Position numbers and translations under genes: made by a program | Assembly (NCBI RefSeq): GCF_008843165.1 | Contig: NZ_CP044427.1 | Coordinates: 558,001-622,000, forward strand | DNA: 64,000 bases | Reading direction: 5' to 3' | DNA from: Ornithinimicrobium pratense | GTDB taxonomy: Bacteria; Actinomycetota; Actinomycetes; Actinomycetales; Dermatophilaceae | The notes under the pieces: model-generated | What the model was told of the DNA's origin: nothing | The model's database searches: none | The model's input: only the letters and a program-made list of their open reading frames with translations | Part shown: positions 31,937 through 40,968 of the stretch, one piece after another | How the letters are laid out: each line of letters opens with the position of its first letter | Numbering within the stretch: the stretch's first letter is position 1

Positions 31937-33832
31937 TCAGAGCCAGTCGACGTCGGCGGACGTCGCGCCGCCGGAGAGACTGGCATAACCCGGGCCCCGG
32001 TCGAAGAACGGCTCCTCGCCGCGCTCGGCACGGATCGTGGCCCGCAGCTCCTCGGTGGCCGCGGTGTCGATGGCCGGCTCGTCCTTGGTGCCGGAGGCGA
32101 CCACGCCGTAGTCCGCGCGGGCGCCGTCGAAGGAGATCTTCCCCCAACGCAGGTCGCGCTCGATCTCATCGACCGGCCGGTCGAGCGGGTCACCCCAACC
32201 GCCACCACCCGTGGTGCGGATGCGGATGACCTCACCGGCCTTGACCTCCTCGGCGTCGACCAGGGCCTCGACCTCGCGCTCGTGCGGACCACCCGGGTCG
32301 ATGGTGACCTGGAAGGGCCGGCCGGCCTTGCCGCCCTTGACGCCCCAGCACGCCAGGATCGACCGGTCGGCGATCGACATGAAGTGGCCGTCCTTGAGCA
32401 TCCGGATGTGCTTCTCATAGCCCAGACCGCCGCGATAGCGACCGGCGCCGCCGGAGTCGACGGCCAGGCCCAGACGCTCGACCAGGAACGGAAAGCGGGA
32501 CTCGGTGAACTCAGTCGGCAGGTTGCGTGACTCGGGCACCACGTGGATGGTGTCCTCGCCATCGGCGTAGTAGCGCCCGCCGGAGCCACCGCCGAGCACC
32601 TCACGCATCAGGTAGTCCTGGCCGTCGCGGTCCTTGCCGTAGACGCCGGTGTAGCGGATCGTCTCCTGGTCGGCGGGCATCCGACCGTCCACCGCCTTGG
32701 CGATCACCCCGGAGAGCACCCCCAGCAGACGCAGGATGACGAAGGTACGGGCATTGGTCGGTGCCGGGAAGATCGGTGTGAGCAACGTGCCCTTCTCCGG
32801 GAACTTCATCTCGATCAACGGCACGATGCCCTCGTTGACGTCCAGCTCGGCCATCCGCTCGGGGGTGTCGGCCAGGTTCCGGAGGATCGGCGCGAGCCAC
32901 TTCTTCAGGAAGTTGCCGTCGGCGTAGTCACCGCAGTGGTTGATCGGGCCCTTGGCCTGCGGCGCGGTGCCGGTGAAGTCGAAGATGAGCTTCGGGCCGC
33001 CGCCCGGCTCGGTGCCGGGGCCACCGGTGCTGGTCTTGGTCAGGGTGATCCGCTGGGTGTGCAGCCTGGGCTCGTCCACCCCGTCGTGCTCGGCGTAGTC
33101 CTCCCACACGTACTCGCCGTCGGGGATCTTGGACAGGATCTCCCGGCGGTAGGTTTCAGTCGTCTTGTCCAGGATCGCCTGGAAGGCGGCCTCGATCGGC
33201 TCCCGGCCGTAGCGCCCGAAGAGCTCGGTGATGCGCTTGGCGCCCATCAGGCAGGCCGAGCACTCGGCGTCCAGGTCGGCGGCCAGGGAGTCGGGCATGC
33301 GGGAGTTGCGGGTCATGATCCGCAAGGCGGCGCGGTTGGGCACGCCCTGGTCCCACAGCTTGATCGGAGGGACCATGAGGCCCTCCTCGAAGACGCTGGT
33401 GGCGGTCGAGGGCATCGAGCCCGGCGTCGCGCCGCCGATGTCGTCGTGGTGCCCAAAGGCCTGCACGAAGGCGACGACCTCGCCCTCGAAGAAGACCGGC
33501 ACGGTCACGCACAGGTCCGGCAGGTGGCCAATGCCGCCCTCGGACTCGTAGACGTCGTTGTGGAAGAAGACGTCGCCGGGGCGCATGGTCTCCAGCGGGA
33601 AGTCCCGCACGACCGGCTGCACCAGGGCGCTGTAGGAACGACCGGTGAGCTTGCGCATCTGCCAGTCGTAGATGCCGGCGCGGAAGTCGTGGGCGTCGCG
33701 GATCATCGGGCTGCGGGAGGTACGGCCGATGGCGGTCTCGACCTCCTGCTCGACCGAGGCCAGGGTGCCCTCGATGATCTCGACCAGGATGGGGTCGACG
33801 ACGGTGGTGGCGGGGGTGGTGGTGCTGCTCAT
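31937..33832 (-). CDS. hyuB: Hydantoinase/oxoprolinase B subunit (HyuB)
   Basis: Second subunit of the ATP-dependent hydantoinase/5-oxoprolinase/acetone carboxylase superfamily, which opens cyclic amides or adds CO2 using ATP. The 631-residue protein has SPMIRDAHDF, the metal-site stretch FHNDVYESEGGIGHLPDLCV, and SGGRGRYRGG-like VDSGGAGRYRGGLGYE. It overlaps hyuA as ATGA and is surely cotranslated. Substrates in this family include hydantoins, N-methylhydantoin, caprolactam and 5-oxoproline. The setting among cyclic-ureide genes favours a cyclic ureide or imide, but the exact substrate is unknown. Confidence 0.9.
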   Translation of the reverse strand: MSSTTTPATTVVDPILVEIIEGTLASVEQEVETAIGRTSRSPMIRDAHDFRAGIYDWQMRKLTGRSYSALVQPVVRDFPLETMRPGDVFFHNDVYESEGGIGHLPDLCVTVPVFFEGEVVAFVQAFGHHDDIGGATPGSMPSTATSVFEEGLMVPPIKLWDQGVPNRAALRIMTRNSRMPDSLAADLDAECSACLMGAKRITELFGRYGREPIEAAFQAILDKTTETYRREILSKIPDGEYVWEDYAEHDGVDEPRLHTQRITLTKTSTGGPGTEPGGGPKLIFDFTGTAPQAKGPINHCGDYADGNFLKKWLAPILRNLADTPERMAELDVNEGIVPLIEMKFPEKGTLLTPIFPAPTNARTFVILRLLGVLSGVIAKAVDGRMPADQETIRYTGVYGKDRDGQDYLMREVLGGGSGGRYYADGEDTIHVVPESRNLPTEFTESRFPFLVERLGLAVDSGGAGRYRGGLGYEKHIRMLKDGHFMSIADRSILACWGVKGGKAGRPFQVTIDPGGPHEREVEALVDAEEVKAGEVIRIRTTGGGGWGDPLDRPVDEIERDLRWGKISFDGARADYGVVASGTKDEPAIDTAATEELRATIRAERGEEPFFDRGPGYASLSGGATSADVDWL

Positions 33833-36042
33833 GCGTAGCTCTCCTCGTTCTGCGCGGAGGCGGACTGGATGACGGGCACGTCGTCGGTCAGCTCACGGGA
33901 GGCGACCGTGTCCGGCTTGGTGATGACCAGGTTGCCCCAGGGGTCGACCTTGACGGTGAAGCCCGGGTGGACGGGGATGGTCGAGCCGAACTCCTCGATG
34001 ATCGCCGGCCCCTCGACGGTGTCGCCGCCCCGCAGGTCGGGCCGCCAGAAGACGGGGGTGTCGACATAGTCCGCGTCCGCGTCGAAGCAGACGGGGCGCA
34101 CGGAGGTGCAGGCCCGCTCCGGGCTGCCGTCGCCCTCGGCGATGGTCGGCAGCTCCGGCCGGGTGATCGGGCCGATGCCGGTGACGCGCAGGTTGACCCA
34201 CTCCACCGGCTGGGTGTCATCACCGCGGAAGTCGTAGCCGTACAGGGCCCGGTGGGCCTCGTGGAAGGCGTCCGCGACCGTCTCGGCGGCGGCGGCGTCC
34301 AGGTCGCCCTCCGGCACCGACACGCGGACCTCGAAGGCCTGGCCGACGTAGCGCAGGTCGGCGCTGCGCTGGTACTGGTGCTGCTCAGGGGTGAAGCCCT
34401 CGATGTCCAGCGCGTGTGCCGCGCGCTCGGTCAGCTCGGTGTAGGCCTGCTGCAGGGCACCCAGGTCGAGTGCGGCGTGCTTGGCGACCATGGTCTGCAC
34501 GTAGTCGTTCTTGACGTCGACAGTGAGCAGGCCGAAGGCGGAGACGTTGCCCGGGTTCAGCGGGACGATGACCCCGGCCAGATCGAGGATGTCGACGAGC
34601 CGGCAGGCCAGCAGCGAGCCGGAGCCACCGAAGGTGGCCAGCATGAACTCGCGCACGTCCAGGCCGCGCTTGACGGAGACCTGCCGCAGCGCGTTGGCCT
34701 GGTTCCAGGCGCTGATCTCCAGGATGCCCGCGGCGGCGTGCTCGATGCTGAGGTCGAGCTGCTGCGCCAGGCGCTCCAGACCGGCGCGGGAGGCGTCCGC
34801 GTCGAGCGGGATCTCGCCACCGAGCAGGTGGGCCGGGATGCGACCGAGCAGCAGGTGGGCGTCGGTGATGGTGGGGGCGCCGTCGGCGCCCCCGTTGCCG
34901 TAGCACAGCGGGCCTGGGTCCGCACCGGCCGAGTGCGGCCCGACCTTGAGCGATCCCTCCGGGGAGATCCAGGCGATGGACCCACCGCCGGCTCCCACCG
35001 TGACCACGTCGATCATCGGGATCTTGGAGGGGTAGGCACCCACGGTGCCCTCGGTGGTCAGGGTCGGCTCGCCGTTCAGCGCCACGCAGACGTCGGTCGA
35101 CGTGCCTCCACCGTCGCAGGTGAGCACGCGGTCGAAGCCGGCCTTGCCGGCGATGAGCGCGGCCCCCAGGGCGCCAGCGGCGGGGCCGGAGAGCACGGTG
35201 GTGATGGGCTGGTGCACGACCTCATCGGCCGACAGCACGCCACCGTTGGACTTCATGATGTAGAACGGCATCGCACGGGGGGCTGCGCCCCCCGTGGACC
35301 CCCCGGCCTCAGCGTGACCACCCTCGGTGTAGCTGTGCAGGCGCTCGGAGATGTTGGTGACGTAGGCGCTGACCTTCGGCTTCACGGCCGCGTCCACCAG
35401 GGTGGTCATCGAGCGCTCGTACTCGCGGTACTCGCGCAGCACCTCGCTGGAGAGGGAGACCACCACGCCGGGATACTCCTCCTCAAGGATGGCCCGCATC
35501 GCCTGCTCGTGCGCGGGGTTGGCGTAGGCGTGCAGGAAGTTCACCGCCATGGTGGTGATCCCGCGCTCCTTGAACCAGCGGGCGACCTGACGGGCCCCCT
35601 CGACGTCGAAGGGGCGGACCTCGTTGCCCTCGAAGTCCATCCGGCCACCGACGGTCTTGACCAGGTCGGCGGGGGTGATGCGGCTCGGCTTGACCCAGAA
35701 GTAGGAGTTGCCGTAGCCGTTCGGGACGGTCTGGCGAGCAATCTCGAGAACGAACTCATAGCCCTCGGTGGTGATGAAGCCGACCGGTTCAACCTTGCCC
35801 TCGAGCAGCTGGTTCGTGGCGACCGTGGTGCCGTGCGAGACCGCGGTGATGTCACTTCCTGAGGCCTCGAGCAGGTCCAGGACCTTGTCGATGCCGTTGA
35901 TGAACCCGTCAGCCGGGTTGCTCGGCGTGGACGGGGTCTTGGTGGTGGTGATCGTGCCGGCGTCCTCGTCGAAGGCGACGACGTCGGTGAACGTGCCACC
36001 GGTGTCGATGCCGATCCGGATTCGGCGGTGCGTGTTGCTCAT
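33829..36042 (-). CDS. hyuA: Hydantoinase/oxoprolinase A subunit (HyuA)
   Basis: ATP-binding ASKHA subunit of the same enzyme. The N-terminal phosphate motif IGIDTGGTFTDVVAFDE, SHGTTVATNQLLE, LTCDGGGTSTDVCV and GAGGGSIAWI are all present in 737 residues, the normal length. It is the first gene of the hyuA-hyuB-nmrA-arcC operon. A perfect 21-bp palindrome and a 12-bp hairpin lie in the 177 bp upstream, so this operon probably has its own regulated promoter, separate from the molybdenum hydroxylase genes further up. Confidence 0.9.
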   Translation of the reverse strand: MSNTHRRIRIGIDTGGTFTDVVAFDEDAGTITTTKTPSTPSNPADGFINGIDKVLDLLEASGSDITAVSHGTTVATNQLLEGKVEPVGFITTEGYEFVLEIARQTVPNGYGNSYFWVKPSRITPADLVKTVGGRMDFEGNEVRPFDVEGARQVARWFKERGITTMAVNFLHAYANPAHEQAMRAILEEEYPGVVVSLSSEVLREYREYERSMTTLVDAAVKPKVSAYVTNISERLHSYTEGGHAEAGGSTGGAAPRAMPFYIMKSNGGVLSADEVVHQPITTVLSGPAAGALGAALIAGKAGFDRVLTCDGGGTSTDVCVALNGEPTLTTEGTVGAYPSKIPMIDVVTVGAGGGSIAWISPEGSLKVGPHSAGADPGPLCYGNGGADGAPTITDAHLLLGRIPAHLLGGEIPLDADASRAGLERLAQQLDLSIEHAAAGILEISAWNQANALRQVSVKRGLDVREFMLATFGGSGSLLACRLVDILDLAGVIVPLNPGNVSAFGLLTVDVKNDYVQTMVAKHAALDLGALQQAYTELTERAAHALDIEGFTPEQHQYQRSADLRYVGQAFEVRVSVPEGDLDAAAAETVADAFHEAHRALYGYDFRGDDTQPVEWVNLRVTGIGPITRPELPTIAEGDGSPERACTSVRPVCFDADADYVDTPVFWRPDLRGGDTVEGPAIIEEFGSTIPVHPGFTVKVDPWGNLVITKPDTVASRELTDDVPVIQSASAQNEESYA

Positions 36043-36078
36043 CCAGCTTCCCTTCGGGCCTGTTGCGGGGGTTGGCCT

Positions 36079-36122
36079 GCGCGTGGCCGGACGGAAACAG
36101 GGTCCAGCGCCCGGCCACGCGC
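36079..36122 (-). promoter_or_regulatory. Hairpin in the hyuA leader
   Basis: GCGCGTGGCCGG (36079-36090) and CCGGCCACGCGC (36111-36122) form a perfect 12-bp stem with a 20-nt loop in the presumed 5' untranslated region of hyuA. It may be an attenuator or mRNA stabiliser, or simply the terminator for the upstream coxG gene. Confidence 0.6.
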
Positions 36123-36153
36123 CTTTGATTCAAGCCGGTTAACCTGCCCCCTT

Positions 36154-36174
36154 CGTCGTCAAGATATGACGACG
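36154..36174. promoter_or_regulatory. Perfect palindromic operator upstream of hyuA
   Basis: CGTCGTCA-AGATA-TGACGACG is a perfect 8+8-bp inverted repeat with a 5-bp spacer, the size and form of a GntR- or LacI-type operator. On the coding strand it includes TTGACG, a possible -35 box, so a bound repressor would block RNA polymerase. Confidence 0.65.
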
Positions 36175-36219
36175 GCCGACGAGACCTTCAGCGGATGTTG
36201 CTAGATGGTGCGCGGGCGC

Positions 36220-36905
36220 TCAGCGACGCCTGAGGCGAGCCCCCACCGCGACCCCGACGAGGGCGACCGCGGCCCCGGTCAACATCGGCAGGAGCTGCCC
36301 GGGGGCCGAGGGGATCGCCCCGCCGGGGGAGGGCAGGGACGGGCGCGGTGCCCCCGCGCCGGCCCGGGGAGTGCCGGTCTGCCCGGCAGGCTGCACTCCG
36401 GCCCCGTGATCACCGGTCGCGTCGCCGCCGGCCAGCTCTTCGTCCCCTCCTGCCGCGGTCTGGGAGCCGGCGGCCAGATCCTTGTCGATGTTGGTGAAGA
36501 ACTGGGTGGCCAGGCGCTTGGCGACGCCCGAGAGCATCCGCTGGCCGACCCCGCCCACCGGCCCCCGACCACCGCGTCGGCCGTCCAGTCCAGATCGGTC
36601 CCGCCGTCCTCGGCGGGGGAGAGGCGCACGTGCACATCGGCGTCGACCGTGCCCGGCCCACCGCTGCCGGACAGGGAGAGCACGAAGCTCTCCGGCTCCT
36701 GCTCCTGGCTGAAGGTGGCGAAGCCGTCGTAGCTGCCCTTGATCGCGGCGACCCCGGCGACCACGGTCATCGCGAAGCGCCCGGGTTCCACCTCGCGCAG
36801 GCTCTGGGCGCCGGGCAGCGAACGCTCCAGCACCCCCGCGTCGTGGAAGGCGGCCCAGGCGGTCTGGGGGTCGACGGACAGGTGGTTGCGGCCGGTGATC
36901 TGCAT
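36220..36905 (-). pseudogene. CoxG-like SRPBCC protein with C-terminal membrane anchor, frameshifted at a 5-C run
   Basis: START/SRPBCC-fold protein of the CoxG type, which in CO and xanthine dehydrogenase systems binds the molybdenum hydroxylase to the membrane or delivers quinone or substrate. The frame from ATG 36905 is good through LDWTADAVVGG, then breaks at a run of five C (36562-36566); the rest (VGGVGQRMLSGVAKRLATQFF onward) is one base out. One more C gives 228 residues with a Gly/Pro/Ala linker and a last hydrophobic helix (LLPMLTGAAVALVGVAVGA). It starts 14 bp after the large subunit stop, so it is in the same operon. A sequencing slip is likely. Confidence 0.83.
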
Positions 36906-36918
36906 GTCAGGCTCTCCT

Positions 36919-39318
36919 TCAGGAGGGGTCGGTGGTATCGCTGGCGTGCTGCTTGCGCAGCTCCCACAGCTCGGGCGGCGAGATCGGCATACGCCGGATC
37001 GGGAACCCCTCGGCATCCTCGACCGCTGAGGCGATCGCCGCCGAGGTCGGGATCGTGCCGGCCTCGCCGGCACCCTTGATGCCCAGCGGGTTCAGCGGGC
37101 TGGGGGTCTCCAGGTGGTCGGTCTCGATGTGCGGGACCTCCGTGGCGAAGGGCATGAGGAAGTCCATGAACGAGGCGTTGAGCAGCTGCCCGTCGGCGTC
37201 GTAGGCGAGGCGCTCGTAGAGGGCGCCGCCGATGCCTTGGGCTACCCCGCCGTGGACCTGCCCCTCGACGATCATCGGGTTGAGCATCGGCCCGCAGTCG
37301 TGGACCACGCAGTAGCGCAGCACGGTGATGTCGGCGGTGTCGGGGTCGGTCTCGACGACGGCGGCGTGCATGCCGTTGGCGAACGTGGTCCGCACCGGGG
37401 AGAAGAAGTCGCTGCCTTCCAGGCCGGGGTGCTCCGCGTCGCCGATAGGCGGTTTGCTCTCATCGCTCTTGCCGCCGAACTGGGTCGCCGCCCGAGCCGT
37501 CTCGTCGAAGGCATAGCGCAACGGGTTGGCCAGCACGGCCACCATCGGCAGCGGGATCTGGCTCTTCGGCGCACCCTTGACCCGGACGATGCCGTCGACG
37601 ATCTCCAGGTCGTCGGGGTTGGCCTCCAGGGCGTCGGCCGCGATGCGCAGCGCCTGCTCCTTGACCTTGCGGGCCGTCAACAGCAGCGCGTTGCCGCTCA
37701 TCACGGCGCCGCGCGAGCCCCAGGTGCCGACCGAGTAGGCCATCCGCCGGGTGTCACCGGTGGTGACGTGCACGTCCTCGACCTTGACGCCGAGCTCGTC
37801 GGCGACAATCTGAGCAAAGACGGTGGCATGGCCCTGCCCCTGGGTGGTCAGCCCGGTGGAGACGTTGACCCGGCCGTTGGTCTCGACCTCGATGTGCCCG
37901 CCCTCATACGGGCCGGCCCCGGTCCCCTCGACGTAGCACGCCATACCGATGCCGACCCGCCGCCCCTCGGCGCGGGCCTGCTCGCGGTAGTCCTCGAAGT
38001 CCTCCCAGCCGACCAGCTCCTTGAGCTTCTCCAGGCTGGCCGGGAAGTCCCCGGAGTCGTAGATGCCCATCCGGCCGTCCTGGAGCACCATGCCCAGGTC
38101 CCAGGGCATCTGCTCAGGCTGGACGAAGTTGACCGAGCGCACCTTGGTGCGGTCCTTGTCCAGGTGCCGGGCGATGGCATCCATGGTGCGTTCCATCAGG
38201 TATGCAGCCTGGGGTCGGCCGGCGCCGCGGTAGGGGGTGACGATGACCGTATTGGTGTAGAGCGAGGTGAAGGTCACCGAGAAGTGACGCATCCGGTAGG
38301 GACCGGGGATGTGGGTGGCCGTGTTGAGGGGGACGATGACGCCGTAGGGCAGGTAGGCCCCGTGGTCGTGCCAGACCTGGGCCTGCATGCCCAGGATCTG
38401 GCCGTCGTCGTCGAAACCGACCCGCACGTGCTGCAGCTGCTGGCGCTCGTGCGCGGACGAGATGAAGTGCTCCCGCCGGTCCTCGACCCACTTGATCTTG
38501 GCCTGCATGCGCATCGCCGCCGCCGCCACCGCGACGTCCTCGGGCCAGGGGTGGTTGATCTTCACGCCGAACCCGCCACCGACGTCGGGGGCGATCACCT
38601 CCACGGCGGACAGGGGCAGGCCGAGCTTGGCGGCCAGGGCTGCCCGCAGCCCGGTGGAGGTCTGGGTGGAGGCGTGCACCTTCAGCCGCCCCTCCTCGGC
38701 GTCCCAGCGGGCCAGGATCCCCTTGCCCTCCATCGGCATGCAGGCGCTGCGCTCGATGTCGAGATCCAGCTCCAGCACGTGAGGGGCCGCGTCGATCTGA
38801 CCGGCGGCGTCACCGAGGTGCTGCTCGAAGTAGGCGCCGACGTTGCCCGGGGCTTCCTCGTGCACCAGGCGCTCCGCGGCCCGGGCGGCCTCCACGCCGA
38901 CGACGGCCGGCAGCGGCTCGTAGCTCACCCGCACCCGCTGCGCCGCGTCCTCGGCCAGGTAACGGTCCTGGGCGACGACCATGACGATGGGCTGGCCGAC
39001 GTGGTGCACGCGGTCCTTGGCCAGCGCGTAACCGGTCACCGGGTGCTCGATGCTCGGGTGCGGCAGCAACATCGGCAGCGGCTCGGCCGCCGAGCCGGTC
39101 CCCTCCAGGTCCTCCCACGTCCACACCGCGACGACGCCGTCCACGTCGATGGCGCCGGAGGTGTCGATGTCGACGACCTTGGCGTGCCCGTGCGGGCTGC
39201 GCACGAAGGCGGCGGCCAGGGCGTCGTGCCCGAGGTCGTCGAGGTAGCGGCCGTCCCCGCGGACCAGCCGTGGGTCCTCGCGGCGCTGGACGGATGATCC
39301 GACGGTGCGGGTGCTCAT
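36919..39318 (-). CDS. Molybdenum hydroxylase large (molybdopterin) subunit, form II / xanthine dehydrogenase type
   Basis: Mo-cytosine-dinucleotide-binding catalytic subunit of 799 residues. VRGDGRYLDD, APDVGGGFGVKI, PYRGAGRPQAAY and GLTTQGQGH are the family blocks; the catalytic Glu752 is in GIKGAGEAGT. The active-site loop reads PYRGAGRP, not the VAYRCSFR of true CO dehydrogenase (CoxL form I), so CO oxidation is not expected. The neighbours (uracil-type permease, barbiturase-like hydrolase) make uracil/thymine dehydrogenase an attractive guess, but xanthine or another N-heterocycle is possible. It is cotranslated with the FeS and FAD subunits through ATGA overlaps. Confidence 0.88.
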   Translation of the reverse strand: MSTRTVGSSVQRREDPRLVRGDGRYLDDLGHDALAAAFVRSPHGHAKVVDIDTSGAIDVDGVVAVWTWEDLEGTGSAAEPLPMLLPHPSIEHPVTGYALAKDRVHHVGQPIVMVVAQDRYLAEDAAQRVRVSYEPLPAVVGVEAARAAERLVHEEAPGNVGAYFEQHLGDAAGQIDAAPHVLELDLDIERSACMPMEGKGILARWDAEEGRLKVHASTQTSTGLRAALAAKLGLPLSAVEVIAPDVGGGFGVKINHPWPEDVAVAAAAMRMQAKIKWVEDRREHFISSAHERQQLQHVRVGFDDDGQILGMQAQVWHDHGAYLPYGVIVPLNTATHIPGPYRMRHFSVTFTSLYTNTVIVTPYRGAGRPQAAYLMERTMDAIARHLDKDRTKVRSVNFVQPEQMPWDLGMVLQDGRMGIYDSGDFPASLEKLKELVGWEDFEDYREQARAEGRRVGIGMACYVEGTGAGPYEGGHIEVETNGRVNVSTGLTTQGQGHATVFAQIVADELGVKVEDVHVTTGDTRRMAYSVGTWGSRGAVMSGNALLLTARKVKEQALRIAADALEANPDDLEIVDGIVRVKGAPKSQIPLPMVAVLANPLRYAFDETARAATQFGGKSDESKPPIGDAEHPGLEGSDFFSPVRTTFANGMHAAVVETDPDTADITVLRYCVVHDCGPMLNPMIVEGQVHGGVAQGIGGALYERLAYDADGQLLNASFMDFLMPFATEVPHIETDHLETPSPLNPLGIKGAGEAGTIPTSAAIASAVEDAEGFPIRRMPISPPELWELRKQHASDTTDPS

Positions 39319-39965
39319 CGCTGCTCCTGCCTCTCGGTCGGCGCTGCTGGTGTCTGCGTGCCGTCCGGCGGTGCCTGCTCACCGCGGCGCAGCTCGGCGG
39401 CGCGGCAGACGGCCTTGACGATGTTCTGGTAGCCGGTGCACCGGCACAGGTTGCCGCCGATAGCCTCCCGCGCCTCCTCCGGGGTGGGGTCCGGGTTCTC
39501 GTCCAGGTAGGCGGTGATGGTCGTGAGGAAACCGGGGGTGCAGAAACCGCACTGCAGGCCATGGCACTCCACGAACGCCTGCTGAACCGGCCCGAGCTCC
39601 CCGTCCGGGGTGCTCAGGCCCTCGACCGTGGTGATCTGGTGACCTTGCGCGGTCGCGGCGAACATCAGGCAGGCGCGGGCCGGCTGGCCGTCGAGCAGCA
39701 CCGTGCACGCGCCGCAGACACCGTGCTCGCAGCCGACGTGGGTGCCGGTCAGGCCGAGGTCGTGGCGCAGCGCATCGGAGAGCAGTCGACGGCCGGGCAC
39801 ACGAATATGCTGCTCGGCGCCGTTGACCCGCAGGTAGACGTCGAGCAGCTCCTCGGGCTGGGCGGCGCCGCCGGCGGGGTCGAACGAGGCGCGGGGCACG
39901 GTGGTGACGATCGTGCCGCGCACGCTCTTGGGCTCGGGCTGCTGGGCGTCGGGGGTGCTGCTCAT
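39315..39965 (-). CDS. Molybdenum hydroxylase [2Fe-2S] subunit
   Basis: Carries electrons from the molybdenum site to FAD. The N-terminal plant-type ferredoxin domain has GCEHGVCGACTV plus a later Cys, and the helical domain has LQCGFCTPG and GGNLCRCTGYQ, together ligating two 2Fe-2S clusters. About 40 extra N-terminal and 30 C-terminal polar residues flank the core, giving 216. ATGA overlaps join it to both neighbours. Confidence 0.93.
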   Translation of the reverse strand: MSSTPDAQQPEPKSVRGTIVTTVPRASFDPAGGAAQPEELLDVYLRVNGAEQHIRVPGRRLLSDALRHDLGLTGTHVGCEHGVCGACTVLLDGQPARACLMFAATAQGHQITTVEGLSTPDGELGPVQQAFVECHGLQCGFCTPGFLTTITAYLDENPDPTPEEAREAIGGNLCRCTGYQNIVKAVCRAAELRRGEQAPPDGTQTPAAPTERQEQR

Positions 39966-40855
39966 GCGATCTCCTCCTCGGCGGTGGCGCCCACCAGGGT
40001 GGACAGCAGGCGCTGGGTCTGCACGACGGCCAGGTGCCGTCGGTAGTCGGCGGAGGCGTGGATGTCCCCCACCGGGTCGACGTGGGTGGCGACCGCCTCG
40101 GCCACGGCGTCGGCGAGGCCGGCCAGGTCGGCGACGGCGGCGCCACCGACGACCGGGGTGAGGTCGAGAACGTCGGGGACGTCGGTGACGGACACGAAGC
40201 TGGCCTGGGCCTGCCCCACCGTGCCCCCACCGGGACCGTCCTGGACACTCACCGCAAGCGCCACCCCCGCCAGGGCATAGTCGCCGTGCCGGCGGGCGGT
40301 CTCGGTGAAGCCGGTGCGGGTGCCGGCCGGGAAGCGCCCGAAGATGGCTTCGACCGCGAGCTCGTCATCGGCGATCGCGGACTCCATCGGGCCCACGAAG
40401 AACTCGGCGGCGGGGACCTCCCGCTCCCCGCCCGCGGAGCGCAGCCGGACGCGGCCGTCGGTGAGCGCTAGCACGGCGGGCATCTCGCCGGAAGGGTCGG
40501 CGTGCACGATCGAGCCCAGGGTGGTGCCCCGGTTGCGGATGACCGGGTGGGCCACCCACTGCAGGGCCTGCCGCAGGAGCGGCTGCGCGGTCCGGGCGGC
40601 GGAGTGGGAGAGCAGGTGCGCGTGTCGGACGAGGGCGCCAACGTGGACGGCGTCGTCGTTGGCCACGACCGTGTCCAGGCCGGGCACGTGGTTGATGTCG
40701 ATCAGGTGCGCCGGGTTCGCCAGCCGCATGTTGAGGACCGGGACCAGCGACTGCCCGCCGGCCAGCACCTTGGCCTCCGGGCCGTGCTCGGCCAGCAGGG
40801 CCAGGGTCTGGTCGAGGTCGGCCGGCGCGTGGTACGTGAAGGGGGCCGGTTTCAT
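39962..40855 (-). CDS. Molybdenum hydroxylase FAD-binding subunit
   Basis: FAD subunit (CoxM/XdhB type) that passes electrons to the final acceptor. The 297-residue protein has AGGQSLVPVLNMRLA and NRGTTLGSIVHADPSGEMPAV, the two FAD-binding signatures. It is the first gene of the FAD-FeS-Mo-CoxG operon. A strong hairpin lies 42-80 bp upstream, separating it from the permease gene on the same strand. Confidence 0.92.
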   Translation of the reverse strand: MKPAPFTYHAPADLDQTLALLAEHGPEAKVLAGGQSLVPVLNMRLANPAHLIDINHVPGLDTVVANDDAVHVGALVRHAHLLSHSAARTAQPLLRQALQWVAHPVIRNRGTTLGSIVHADPSGEMPAVLALTDGRVRLRSAGGEREVPAAEFFVGPMESAIADDELAVEAIFGRFPAGTRTGFTETARRHGDYALAGVALAVSVQDGPGGGTVGQAQASFVSVTDVPDVLDLTPVVGGAAVADLAGLADAVAEAVATHVDPVGDIHASADYRRHLAVVQTQRLLSTLVGATAEEEIA

Positions 40856-40896
40856 GGTCGGATCACCTGTTCTGCGAGCTCGGGTCTTGGGATCGT

Positions 40897-40935
40897 GACC
40901 GCACCCGCCCGGCCCTCGGCCAGGCGGGTGCGGTC
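40897..40935 (-). terminator. Terminator between the uracil-type permease and the FAD subunit gene
   Basis: GACCGCACCCGCC (40897-40909) and GGCGGGTGCGGTC (40923-40935) form a perfect 13-bp stem with a 13-nt loop just after the permease stop. It may stop permease transcripts or act as an attenuator for the downstream hydroxylase operon, since only 41 bp remain before that start. Confidence 0.8.
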
Positions 40936-40968
40936 AAGGCTATGCGGTCACGTCAGCGGTCCACCTGG

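Noticed and set aside
36919..40855. Aerobic carbon monoxide dehydrogenase (coxMSL)
   Set aside because: The large subunit has PYRGAGRP in the active loop instead of the VAYRCSFR signature of CO-oxidising CoxL, and the neighbours are nucleobase genes.
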